The position numbers were made by a program, and so were the translations under genes. From positions 1-36,970 of the forward strand of contig CAOKFN010000048.1 of NCBI GenBank assembly GCA_948467735.1: a stretch of DNA of 36,970 nucleotides, given 5' to 3'. Shown here in pieces: positions 1-7,536 of the stretch. The notes beneath the pieces are model-generated. The model searched no databases. It saw only the letters and a list, made by a program, of their open reading frames with translations, and was not told where the DNA came from. Within the stretch, counting starts at the first letter, position 1. Each line of letters begins with the position of its first letter. The stretch comes from an uncultured bacterium (GTDB taxonomy: Bacteria > Bacillota > Clostridia > Lachnospirales > Lachnospiraceae).

Positions 1-73
1 AAAAATCAACAATTCAGGACTTGGGTGAGAGCAGACATTCATGCGTTTGTCGTGGGTAAAAGTAGTATTCTTA

Positions 74-102
74 TTGACTATTTGCGCAGAGCACATTACA
101 AT
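74..102 (+). promoter_or_regulatory. Sigma-70-type promoter for the small secreted protein
   Basis: TTGACT at 74-79, a 17-nt spacer, and TACAAT at 97-102 form a near-consensus housekeeping promoter. It lies about 110 bp upstream of the start at 216 and points toward it. Seen by eye only; the transcription start is inferred. Confidence 0.6.
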
Positions 103-215
103 AAAAACAGAGGCGGAGTATAACGATAATCTATGCGCCGTCTGCAAGTACTTCAATAATAAAAAGGGAAATCATCACAGTCGGTTCAGAGGTTTAATTA
201 AGGAGGGAATTTTCT

Positions 216-563
216 ATGATGAAAAGAGGAATGAAAGCAGTGTTGTGCTGTCTGTCATTGATGGGCATACTTTCTATGGATGTGTTGCCTGTGCAGGCGG
301 CTTGGTGCGAACACAAAATATGTTATACGGCATATGAGAGCGTGAAAGCATATCATTATGAACAGGACGGACATTATATGGAAGTCGGAACAGTGCATAT
401 ATGTGCCGACTGCGGCCATGAAGAGTGGGAAAATTTGACCTATGAATGGTTTGAGGATCATACATGGAAGATGGCTGACGCAATAGCGACACCGGATGGG
501 ACATTACATATACGATATAAATGTACAAATCCAAATTGTGATGAAACATTGGGAGATTTTTAA
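216..563 (+). CDS. Small secreted Cys-containing protein of unknown function
   Basis: This encodes 115 residues. The start is supported by AAGGAGGG placed 8 nt upstream. The N-terminus is basic (MMKRGMK), followed by a hydrophobic stretch and a VQA-A cleavage-like site near residue 28, so export is likely. The mature part has two Cys pairs of zinc-ribbon appearance: CADCGH near residue 63, and C-x4-C near residues 102-107 (CTNPNC). It is also rich in His, Trp and Glu. No family was recognised. A hairpin terminator follows and a strong promoter precedes it, so it is probably monocistronic. The Cys pairs could bind metal or form disulfides outside the cell. Confidence 0.7.
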   Translation: MMKRGMKAVLCCLSLMGILSMDVLPVQAAWCEHKICYTAYESVKAYHYEQDGHYMEVGTVHICADCGHEEWENLTYEWFEDHTWKMADAIATPDGTLHIRYKCTNPNCDETLGDF

Positions 564-629
564 TATTTTGCAAGATTCTAAATATAGTTTGAACGACTTG
601 GTAATCCATTTTTATTATTGAAAACGGCA

Positions 630-660
630 AAAGGGGAGAACATAGTTCATCCCCTTTCTT
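630..660 (+). terminator. Rho-independent-like terminator
   Basis: An 8-bp arm AAAGGGGA (630-637) pairs with TCCCCTTT (650-657). An inner GAAC/GTTC pair closes over an ATA loop, leaving one bulged A. The run of T after the stem is weak (CTTGCAATTTT). It would end the transcript of the small secreted protein before the lipoprotein array. Confidence 0.55.
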
Positions 661-715
661 GCAATTTTCAGACATAAATGCGTCACTTAATTATATGAAT
701 CAGTTTGTTATCGCC

Positions 716-724
716 TGCTAGAAT
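716..724 (+). promoter_or_regulatory. Possible extended -10 promoter of the lipoprotein array
   Basis: TGCTAGAAT matches an extended -10 (TGn plus TAGAAT) 31 bp before the chosen start of the first lipoprotein gene. No good -35 is visible, so this is tentative. Confidence 0.35.
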
Positions 725-754
725 ATAGCACGAATGTCAGAAAGGAAGAGTTTC

Positions 755-2938
755 ATGAAAAAAATACCTATTATGCCAATACTGCTCCTATGCTGCGCCC
801 TACTCTCCGGCTGTGCTGGCCGTGAAAGCGAAGAAGGGACATGGCGGGGAGTTCAGGCGGGCATGGACGACCTGACTGCCATCACCGAAAGAACGGAATA
901 TTATGACATCGTTTCAGAATCGGAAGAGATTTTCCATTTAGACATCGGGGGCGAGCAGCCACAGCGGGCCATTGCATTAACAGGCATGGCCCATGTCCTT
1001 CTCGGCATGCAGTTTTATCAGGGAGAACCTGCGCAGATTTGGGCGGAGGCACGTTCAGCAGAGGCAGATATCTGGCTGTATCGGCCGGACGGAAGCCGGG
1101 AGCTTCTGATACAGGGCGTTCCCGCATCCTATATTTTTTACCGTTCTTCTCTCGTCTGGCGCTGGTATGTCAGCCAAGAGGGCGATTTCTACTGCTGGCA
1201 CAACGCCAATTATACAATAAGCGCCCCGGAAGCCGTTGACGATGCTTCAAAAGTTGACGCCGCATTCGCAAAAATTTCCCCCTCCGGGGAAATTATATAT
1301 GAAGAGACCTTTCAACCCAGCGTCTCCGCAGCGGATTTCTGCCAGTCTGCCGACGGCAGATGCTGGCTGATTCTCAACGATGATGTGAAACAAAGCCGGA
1401 CGCTGGCAGAGCTTGACCCCAACGGAAGATGCTATGCGGCGGCAGACAACGGGCAAATAGCAGATTCCCTTGTGGAACAGCAGTATCTGGGCACGGACAG
1501 CGAATCGCTGGCCATATTTAACAACACTCCCAGCGGCGGCAGGGAGATTGTGAAAATAAATCCGGCGGACGGTTCACAGTCCTGCCTCCTGTCTTTTACG
1601 GGAACGTCGTATTTAATGGATCACGGCACAATGAGGCTGCAGGATTTCAGGGTGCTGGAGGACGGAAGCGTACAGTTCCTCTGGCTGGATTCCGCAGACG
1701 GCGCCAGCGGAACTCTGGAAAGCCTCCAAATGGCCAAAGTGAATAAAATTCCCATCGTTGTGAGGGGAGCTTTTATGTCCGACCCATGGATCACGGGGCT
1801 GGCCGCCGAGTTCAACCGGCAGAGCGCCGACTATCATGTAATCATAGAAGACTGCGGGATGGGAAACGACATAGACGACTTTGCCAGACTGACCAGCATC
1901 CAGCTTGCGGCCGGAAAGGGGCCTGATATCATACAGGCCGGATTCGTGCAGGATTACATCTCCGGCATGATGGAAAAAGGGGTTCTGGAAGACTTAAGCC
2001 CGTACATGGAACAAAGCGGCGTTCAGGAGGCGGACTACTTTCCCTTTGTTTTCAATATATGGAAGGACGGCGGACATATATACGGCATCAATCCAAGCCT
2101 GTATATTGTAGGCTGTCAAATGGACGAACGCGTTCTGGGAAGCCGGAAGGAGCCGGACATAAATACGCTGGTGGATTCCCTGCTTTCATGGGAAAATAAT
2201 GCCGTATTTCTATCCGGGAAAAACTCACAGGGGCTTCTGGAAATGTTTCTAAACGGCACGGACACCCTGTGGGGAATGGTTGACTGGGAAAAGGGAAGCT
2301 GTGATTTTAGCGGGGAGCTGTTTGCAAAAATGCTGGAAGCCGCCGGGCGGTATGGGGACGACGGACGGAAAGGACAGCTGCCGGCTATTGCAGAGTGGCG
2401 GATTTTCTGGGATATTTTCAAGTTCGACAGCACCGCGGAGCAGGAAAGCGAGGGAAAGGTGACTTGCGGAGTTCTCTTTGATGACGGATGCCGCTGGGCA
2501 GTGTATTCCGGAGAGACAATGGCCGTTAATTCCAGTTCCTCCAATAAGGAGGGCGCATGGGAATTCCTTCTCTTTCTGCTGGGGGAGGAGGCGCAGTCCT
2601 ATGGAGAGAATATCCCTGTGAGCAGGAGCGGCTTTGAGCTGTGGCTGGAACAGCAGAAGGCACGGGTGGCCGATGGAAAAACCGTGCATATGCTAATAGC
2701 AGTCAATGGGAAAATAACCGATGCAATAACTTATACGGCGGAAGACCTGACGGATGAAAAAATAGCGGAATACAGAAAAGCGGTGGAGGAAGCGAAGCCC
2801 TATCCCATCCGCACCGCCCCCATCCTTGACATCATCCTAGACGAATCGGAGAACTATTTCAACGGAAGCAAAAGCGCCGCTCAGGTAAGCGAGATTATCA
2901 CTAACAGGGTGCAGGTGTATCTGGATGAAATCCGATAA
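755..2938 (+). CDS. Lipoprotein with extracellular solute-binding domain, array copy 1
   Basis: This encodes 727 residues from the ATG at 755, which has AAAGGAAG upstream; an in-frame ATG at 734 lacks that support. A lipoprotein signal peptide ends in LSGC with the lipid Cys at residue 20. Residues about 50-320 are beta-rich with recurring D-G and W/L motifs that resemble propeller blades. From about residue 340 the sequence resembles family 1 extracellular solute-binding proteins: AEFNRQ, GKGPDIIQA, then a C-terminal YFNGSKSAAQVSEIITNRVQ stretch. It should sit on the outer face of the membrane. No ABC permease is encoded nearby, so a transport partner must be elsewhere or the protein has another role, such as sensing. 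Most of it appears identical to copy 4. The ligand is unknown. Confidence 0.85.
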   Translation: MKKIPIMPILLLCCALLSGCAGRESEEGTWRGVQAGMDDLTAITERTEYYDIVSESEEIFHLDIGGEQPQRAIALTGMAHVLLGMQFYQGEPAQIWAEARSAEADIWLYRPDGSRELLIQGVPASYIFYRSSLVWRWYVSQEGDFYCWHNANYTISAPEAVDDASKVDAAFAKISPSGEIIYEETFQPSVSAADFCQSADGRCWLILNDDVKQSRTLAELDPNGRCYAAADNGQIADSLVEQQYLGTDSESLAIFNNTPSGGREIVKINPADGSQSCLLSFTGTSYLMDHGTMRLQDFRVLEDGSVQFLWLDSADGASGTLESLQMAKVNKIPIVVRGAFMSDPWITGLAAEFNRQSADYHVIIEDCGMGNDIDDFARLTSIQLAAGKGPDIIQAGFVQDYISGMMEKGVLEDLSPYMEQSGVQEADYFPFVFNIWKDGGHIYGINPSLYIVGCQMDERVLGSRKEPDINTLVDSLLSWENNAVFLSGKNSQGLLEMFLNGTDTLWGMVDWEKGSCDFSGELFAKMLEAAGRYGDDGRKGQLPAIAEWRIFWDIFKFDSTAEQESEGKVTCGVLFDDGCRWAVYSGETMAVNSSSSNKEGAWEFLLFLLGEEAQSYGENIPVSRSGFELWLEQQKARVADGKTVHMLIAVNGKITDAITYTAEDLTDEKIAEYRKAVEEAKPYPIRTAPILDIILDESENYFNGSKSAAQVSEIITNRVQVYLDEIR
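986..2814 (+). repeat. Long near-perfect direct repeat, first member (pairs with 7768-9596)
   Basis: Reading the two paralogues with an offset of 6782 bp shows no difference from 986 to 2814. Mismatches begin at 985 and at 2815 and are frequent outside the block. Identity was judged by reading aligned lines, not computed. Confidence 0.8.
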
Positions 2939-2971
2939 CATTAATCGGAAATATCGGAAAGGAAAACTTCC

Positions 2972-5155
2972 ATGAAAATATTACCATTTATACTAATACT
3001 GCTTCTATGCTGCGCCCTTCTCTCCGGCTGCGCAGGCCGTGAAAGCGAGGAAGGGACATGGCGGGGAATTCAGGCGGGCATGGACGACCTGACTGCCATC
3101 ACCGAAAGGACAGAATACTATGATATTGTTTCAGAGTCGGAGGAAATATTTCTTTTAGACATAGGAGATGAACATCCGGGCAGCGTCCTGAAACAGACCG
3201 GAAGCGCCCGGTTCTCTCTCGGCACGCAGTTTTATCAGGAAAAACCTGCACAACTCTGGGCAGAGGCAGATTCCACTGAGGCGGATATCTGGCTATATCA
3301 GACGGACGGAAGCCGGGAACTCCTGCTGCAGAACATACCTACAGCCTATACCCTTTACGATACATTCCTCGTCTGGCACTGGTATGTCAGCCAAAATGGT
3401 GATTTCTACTGCTGGCATGGCGCCAATTATTCTGCAAAATCCCCAGAAACCGTTGATGATGAGGACAAAATAGAAGGCATCTTTGCGAAAATCTCTGCCT
3501 ACGGGGAAATTATATATGAAAAGACTTTGGAACCCGGCGTTTCCATAGAGGACTTCCGGCAGTCAGCCGATGGCAGGTGCTGGCTGATTCTAAGGAATGA
3601 AACAGAACAAACCCGAACGCTGGCGGAGCTTGACCCCGCAGACGGAAGCTTTACGGAAACAGACAGAGGCCGGATAGCGGATTCCCTTGTGGAACAGCAG
3701 TATCTGGGTACGGACAGTGCATCACTGGCTATATTGAATAATGCTTTCAGTACCGGCATGGAGATCGTGAAAATAAACCCGGCGGACGGGACACAGTCCT
3801 GTCTTCTATCTTTTACAGGGACTTCGTATCCGATGGAGCATGGTTCGATGAGGCTGCAGGATTTCAGGGTATTGGAAAACGGGAGTGTAGAGCTTCTCTG
3901 GATGGATTCCGGAAACGGTGTCAAAGGAACTCTGGAAAGACTCCAGATGGTCAAGGTGAATAAAATTCCCATTGTTGTGAGAGGGGTTTTTATGTCGGAT
4001 CCATGGATCACAGGACTGGCAGCCGAGTTCAACCGGCAGAGCACTGACTATCATGTTGTTATAGAGGACTGTGGAATGGGCAACGACGTGAAAGACTTTG
4101 CCAGACTGACCAGCATCCAGCTTGCGGCAGGAAAGGGGCCGGATATCATACAAGCCGGATTTGTGGAGGATTATATATCGGGTATACTGGAAAAAGGGGG
4201 CTTGGAAGACTTAAACCCTTACATGGAACAAAGCGGCATCCAAAAACAGGACTACTTCCCCCTTGTATTCGATACTTGGAAGGACGGCGGACATATATAC
4301 GGCGTCAATCCGAGCATGAACATTGAAAGCTGGCGAATGGATGAAAACATCTTAGGAGGCCGGGAAGAGCCGGACATAGAGACGCTGATAAATAACCTTC
4401 TTTCATGGGAAGGCAATGCCGTATATCTGTCAGGGAAAAATTCACAAGAGCTTCTGGAACTGTTTCTGAAAGGCACGGACACTCTGTGGGGTATCGTTGA
4501 CTGGGAAAAGGGAAGCTGTGATTTCGGCGGAGAGTTGTTTACAAAAATACTGGAAGCTGCTGGACGATACGGGGACGACGGAAGAAAGGAGCAGCTTCCC
4601 TCCATAGCAGAGAAAAGGATTTTCTGGGATATTTTCAGGTTCGACAGCGCTTTGGAGCAGGAGCGCTCGGGAAAAGTGACCTGCGGCGTTCTCTTTGATG
4701 ACGGATGCCGCTGGGCGGTGTACTGCGGAGAGACAATGGCAATTAATTCCGGTTCACAAAACAAGGAAGGCGCGTGGGAATTCCTCCGGTTTCTGCTGGG
4801 GGATGATGCACAGTCCTTTAAAGGACACATTCCTGTGAGCAGGCGCGGATTTGAACTGCGGCTGGAACAGCAGATGGCGCAGGTGGCCGACGGAAAAACT
4901 GTACGGGAAATAAGAACTATAAATGGTAAAATGGCATATATGGTAACTTATACGGCGGAAGACCTGACGGATGAAAAGATAGCGGAATACAGAAAAGCGG
5001 TGGAGGAAGCAAAGCCCTATCCCATCCGCACCGCCCCCATCCTTGACATCATCCTAGATGAATCCGAGAACTATTTCAACGGGAGCAAAAGCGCCGCTCA
5101 GGTAAGCGAGATTATCACTAACAGGGTTCAGGTGTATCTGGATGAAATCCGATAA
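2972..5155 (+). CDS. Lipoprotein with extracellular solute-binding domain, array copy 2
   Basis: This encodes 727 residues. The ATG is preceded by GGAAAGGAAAACTTCC, a leader also found almost unchanged before copies 1, 3 and 4. The signal peptide ends in LSGC with the lipid Cys at residue 20. The layout matches copy 1: a beta-rich N-terminal half, then a family 1 solute-binding-like half (AEFNRQ, GKGPDIIQAGF, IYGVNPS). It is clearly diverged from copy 1, mainly in the middle of the N-terminal half and around residues 640-660, while the last 70 residues are nearly invariant. Only 33 bp separate it from copy 1, so the two are probably co-transcribed. A terminator lies downstream at 5304. The ligand is unknown. 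Confidence 0.85.
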   Translation: MKILPFILILLLCCALLSGCAGRESEEGTWRGIQAGMDDLTAITERTEYYDIVSESEEIFLLDIGDEHPGSVLKQTGSARFSLGTQFYQEKPAQLWAEADSTEADIWLYQTDGSRELLLQNIPTAYTLYDTFLVWHWYVSQNGDFYCWHGANYSAKSPETVDDEDKIEGIFAKISAYGEIIYEKTLEPGVSIEDFRQSADGRCWLILRNETEQTRTLAELDPADGSFTETDRGRIADSLVEQQYLGTDSASLAILNNAFSTGMEIVKINPADGTQSCLLSFTGTSYPMEHGSMRLQDFRVLENGSVELLWMDSGNGVKGTLERLQMVKVNKIPIVVRGVFMSDPWITGLAAEFNRQSTDYHVVIEDCGMGNDVKDFARLTSIQLAAGKGPDIIQAGFVEDYISGILEKGGLEDLNPYMEQSGIQKQDYFPLVFDTWKDGGHIYGVNPSMNIESWRMDENILGGREEPDIETLINNLLSWEGNAVYLSGKNSQELLELFLKGTDTLWGIVDWEKGSCDFGGELFTKILEAAGRYGDDGRKEQLPSIAEKRIFWDIFRFDSALEQERSGKVTCGVLFDDGCRWAVYCGETMAINSGSQNKEGAWEFLRFLLGDDAQSFKGHIPVSRRGFELRLEQQMAQVADGKTVREIRTINGKMAYMVTYTAEDLTDEKIAEYRKAVEEAKPYPIRTAPILDIILDESENYFNGSKSAAQVSEIITNRVQVYLDEIR

Positions 5156-5162
5156 TATCTCC

Positions 5163-5284
5163 TTGATTACAGGGTTTGCGAAGCGGTTACTGCAATCTTC
5201 CTTTGACTGCAAGGTTCACAATGCGATTTCTGTAATATCCCCCTCAACTACAGGGTTCCAATGCAGTTTGGTCATGTAGTATAT
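5163..5284 (+). repeat. Three imperfect tandem 40-41-bp repeats between lipoprotein copies 2 and 3
   Basis: Units begin near 5163, 5203 and 5244. Each starts with a TTGAYTRC-like or CAACTAC box, then A(G)GGTT, and includes a TGCRAT/TGCAGT/TGTAAT element. The units are diverged, so this is an old duplication or a multi-site regulatory element. It lies in the only sizeable gap in the array. Confidence 0.55.
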
Positions 5285-5303
5285 GATAGGCAGCGGTAAG
5301 AGG

Positions 5304-5327
5304 GAAGGGATTACCATCCTTCTTTTT
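5304..5327 (+). terminator. Terminator after lipoprotein copy 2
   Basis: GAAGGGAT and ATCCTTC form a short stem with one bulged G over a TACC loop, followed directly by a TTTTT run. It would separate copies 1-2 from copies 3-4 into two transcripts. Confidence 0.5.
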
Positions 5328-5370
5328 CGGTATGTAAATAAGGGCGGAAACACCAGAAAGGAAGACTTCC

Positions 5371-7503
5371 ATGAAAAAATGTCTCATGCCAATATCACTT
5401 CTATGCTGCATGTTTCTAAGCGGCTGTGCCAGCCATGAAACGAGCGAAGTGCCGTGGAAGGGCGTTCAGGCGGGCATGGATGACCTGACCGCCATCACCG
5501 AAAGGACGGACTATTATGACATTGTCTCCGAATCGGAAGCTATTTTTCATTTAAGTCCGGGCACCGCCCATATTTCTCTCGGCATGCAGTTCTATTCAGG
5601 AGAACCGATACAGCTCTGTGCAGAAGGGGCGGACGTCTATCTCTGCCGGGCGGATGGAGTCAGCGAACTTCTGCTGCGGAACGTCCCCGCCTCCTATACC
5701 CTTTCCGGCGATTATTCCGGATGGCACTGGCATCTGGGTCAGGACGGCGCTTTCTACTGCTGGCACAGCGCAAATTATTCGCTCAGTCACCCTGAGCTTA
5801 TCGATGACGATAAAAAATCCGAGGCGGCTTTCGCCAAAATCTCCGGCGACGGTGAAATTGTTTATGAACATGTTTTTACCCCCGGCGTTTCCGTAGAAGA
5901 CTTCTGCCAGTCAGCCGACGGAAGGTGTTTTCTGCTTTTAAAAAGTGAAGCCGAACAAACGAGAACGCTGGCGGAGCTTGACTCTGCCGCAGGAAGCTTC
6001 CAAACCTCCGACAAGTTTCAGATGAAAAGCCCCCTCTGGGGAAACCAGCTGCTGGGGACGGCGGAGGGTTCGCTGGCCGTATTCCATTCCGCGGCCCGGA
6101 CCGGCAATGAAATTACGGAACTAAATCCGGCGGACGGCACCCAGTCCTGCCTTCTGTCTTTTACAGGGACATCCTACCTCACAGAACATTCCATGGCACA
6201 AATGCAGGATTTCCAAATGGCGGAGGACGGAAGCGTCGAAATTCTCTGGAAAGATTCTGGAAACGGTGCCGAAGCGACTCTGGAAAGGCTTCAGATGGCC
6301 AAAGTGGACAAAACACCCATCGTCATGCGGGGAAATTTTATGTCGGACGGCTGGATCACAAAACTCGTTTCCAGCTTTAACCGGCAGAACGGCGATTATC
6401 ATGTCATAATAGAGGACTGCGGGGCGGAAAACGACTTGGAGGATTTCGCCAGACTGACCAGCATCCAGCTTGGCGCCGGAAAAGGCCCGGACATCATACA
6501 AGCGGATTTTATGCAGGATTACATCGCCGGAATGCTGGAAAAGGGAGCGCTGAAGGATTTAAGCCCTTACATGAAAGGAAGCGGAATTCGGGAGGAGGAC
6601 TATTTCCCTTTTGTTTTTAATACGTGGAGGGACGGGGAACACATCTACGGAATCAATCCAAGGGCAAACATTGTCGGTTATCGAATGGACGCGGACATTC
6701 TTGGCGGAGGAGACGAGCCGGATATCGAAACGCTGCTGGATTCCCTGCTTTCTTGGAAGGAAAATGCAGTATATATGTCAGGCATGAATTCACAGGGACT
6801 ATTAAAGGTATTTCTGAAAGGAACGGATACTCTCTGGGGAATGGTTGACTGGGAGCGGGGAAGCTGTGATTTCGGCGACGGGCTGTTTCCTAAAATGCTG
6901 GAAGCGGCCAAGCGGTACGGCGACGACGGCCGGAAAGGCCAGCTTCCCGCCATAGCGGAGAGCAGAGTTTTTTACGATGCTTATAAATTTGACAGCAGTG
7001 CGGAACAGGAAAGCGCGGGAACGGTGACATGCGGCGTCCTGTTTGACGACGGATGCCATGGGGCGGCAGATTCCGCACGGACAATGGCTGTCAATGCAAA
7101 TTCCCCCAGCAAGGAGGGCGCATGGGAATTCCTCTGCTTTCTGCTGGGGGACGAGGCACAGTCGCCCGACTACGGTCTTCCCGTGAGCAGAGGGAACTTT
7201 GAATTGTGGCTGGAACGGCAGAAAGCACAGACGGAAGACGGAAAAGAGATTCACAATATTGTAACAATAGATGATAAAATAACTTTCGTGGAAACTTATA
7301 CGGCGGAAGACCTGACGGATGAAAAGATAGCGGAATACAGAAAAGCGGTGGAGGAAGTGAAGCCTTATCCCATCCGCACCGCCCCCATCCTTGACATCAT
7401 CCTAGACGAATCCGAAAACTATTTCAACGGAAGCAAAAGCGCCGCTCAGGTAAGCGAAGTTATCACCAACAGGGTGCAGGTGTATCTGGACGAAATCCGG
7501 TAA
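5371..7503 (+). CDS. Lipoprotein with extracellular solute-binding domain, array copy 3
   Basis: This encodes 710 residues and is the most diverged array member. The start has AGAAAGGAAGACTTCC upstream. The signal peptide ends in LSGC with the lipid Cys at residue 19. Relative to the others it lacks about 15 residues after the IFHL motif near residue 55, which accounts for the shorter length. The solute-binding half keeps SFNRQ, GKGPDIIQADF and the conserved C-terminal 70 residues. A Cys/Trp motif (CRWAV in the other copies) is replaced by CHGAA. A scrap of a further gene at 12317 resembles this copy more than the others. The ligand is unknown. Confidence 0.85.
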   Translation: MKKCLMPISLLCCMFLSGCASHETSEVPWKGVQAGMDDLTAITERTDYYDIVSESEAIFHLSPGTAHISLGMQFYSGEPIQLCAEGADVYLCRADGVSELLLRNVPASYTLSGDYSGWHWHLGQDGAFYCWHSANYSLSHPELIDDDKKSEAAFAKISGDGEIVYEHVFTPGVSVEDFCQSADGRCFLLLKSEAEQTRTLAELDSAAGSFQTSDKFQMKSPLWGNQLLGTAEGSLAVFHSAARTGNEITELNPADGTQSCLLSFTGTSYLTEHSMAQMQDFQMAEDGSVEILWKDSGNGAEATLERLQMAKVDKTPIVMRGNFMSDGWITKLVSSFNRQNGDYHVIIEDCGAENDLEDFARLTSIQLGAGKGPDIIQADFMQDYIAGMLEKGALKDLSPYMKGSGIREEDYFPFVFNTWRDGEHIYGINPRANIVGYRMDADILGGGDEPDIETLLDSLLSWKENAVYMSGMNSQGLLKVFLKGTDTLWGMVDWERGSCDFGDGLFPKMLEAAKRYGDDGRKGQLPAIAESRVFYDAYKFDSSAEQESAGTVTCGVLFDDGCHGAADSARTMAVNANSPSKEGAWEFLCFLLGDEAQSPDYGLPVSRGNFELWLERQKAQTEDGKEIHNIVTIDDKITFVETYTAEDLTDEKIAEYRKAVEEVKPYPIRTAPILDIILDESENYFNGSKSAAQVSEVITNRVQVYLDEIR

Positions 7504-7536
7504 CATTTGTTGGAAATATCGGAAAGGAAGAGTTCC

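Noticed and set aside
41..337. 98-codon rightward frame at the left end
   Set aside because: It overlaps the well-supported secreted-protein gene, has no ribosome-binding site and contains the promoter and ribosome-binding site of that gene.
5163..5284. CRISPR array
   Set aside because: There are only three diverged tandem units, with no separate spacer and constant-repeat parts.
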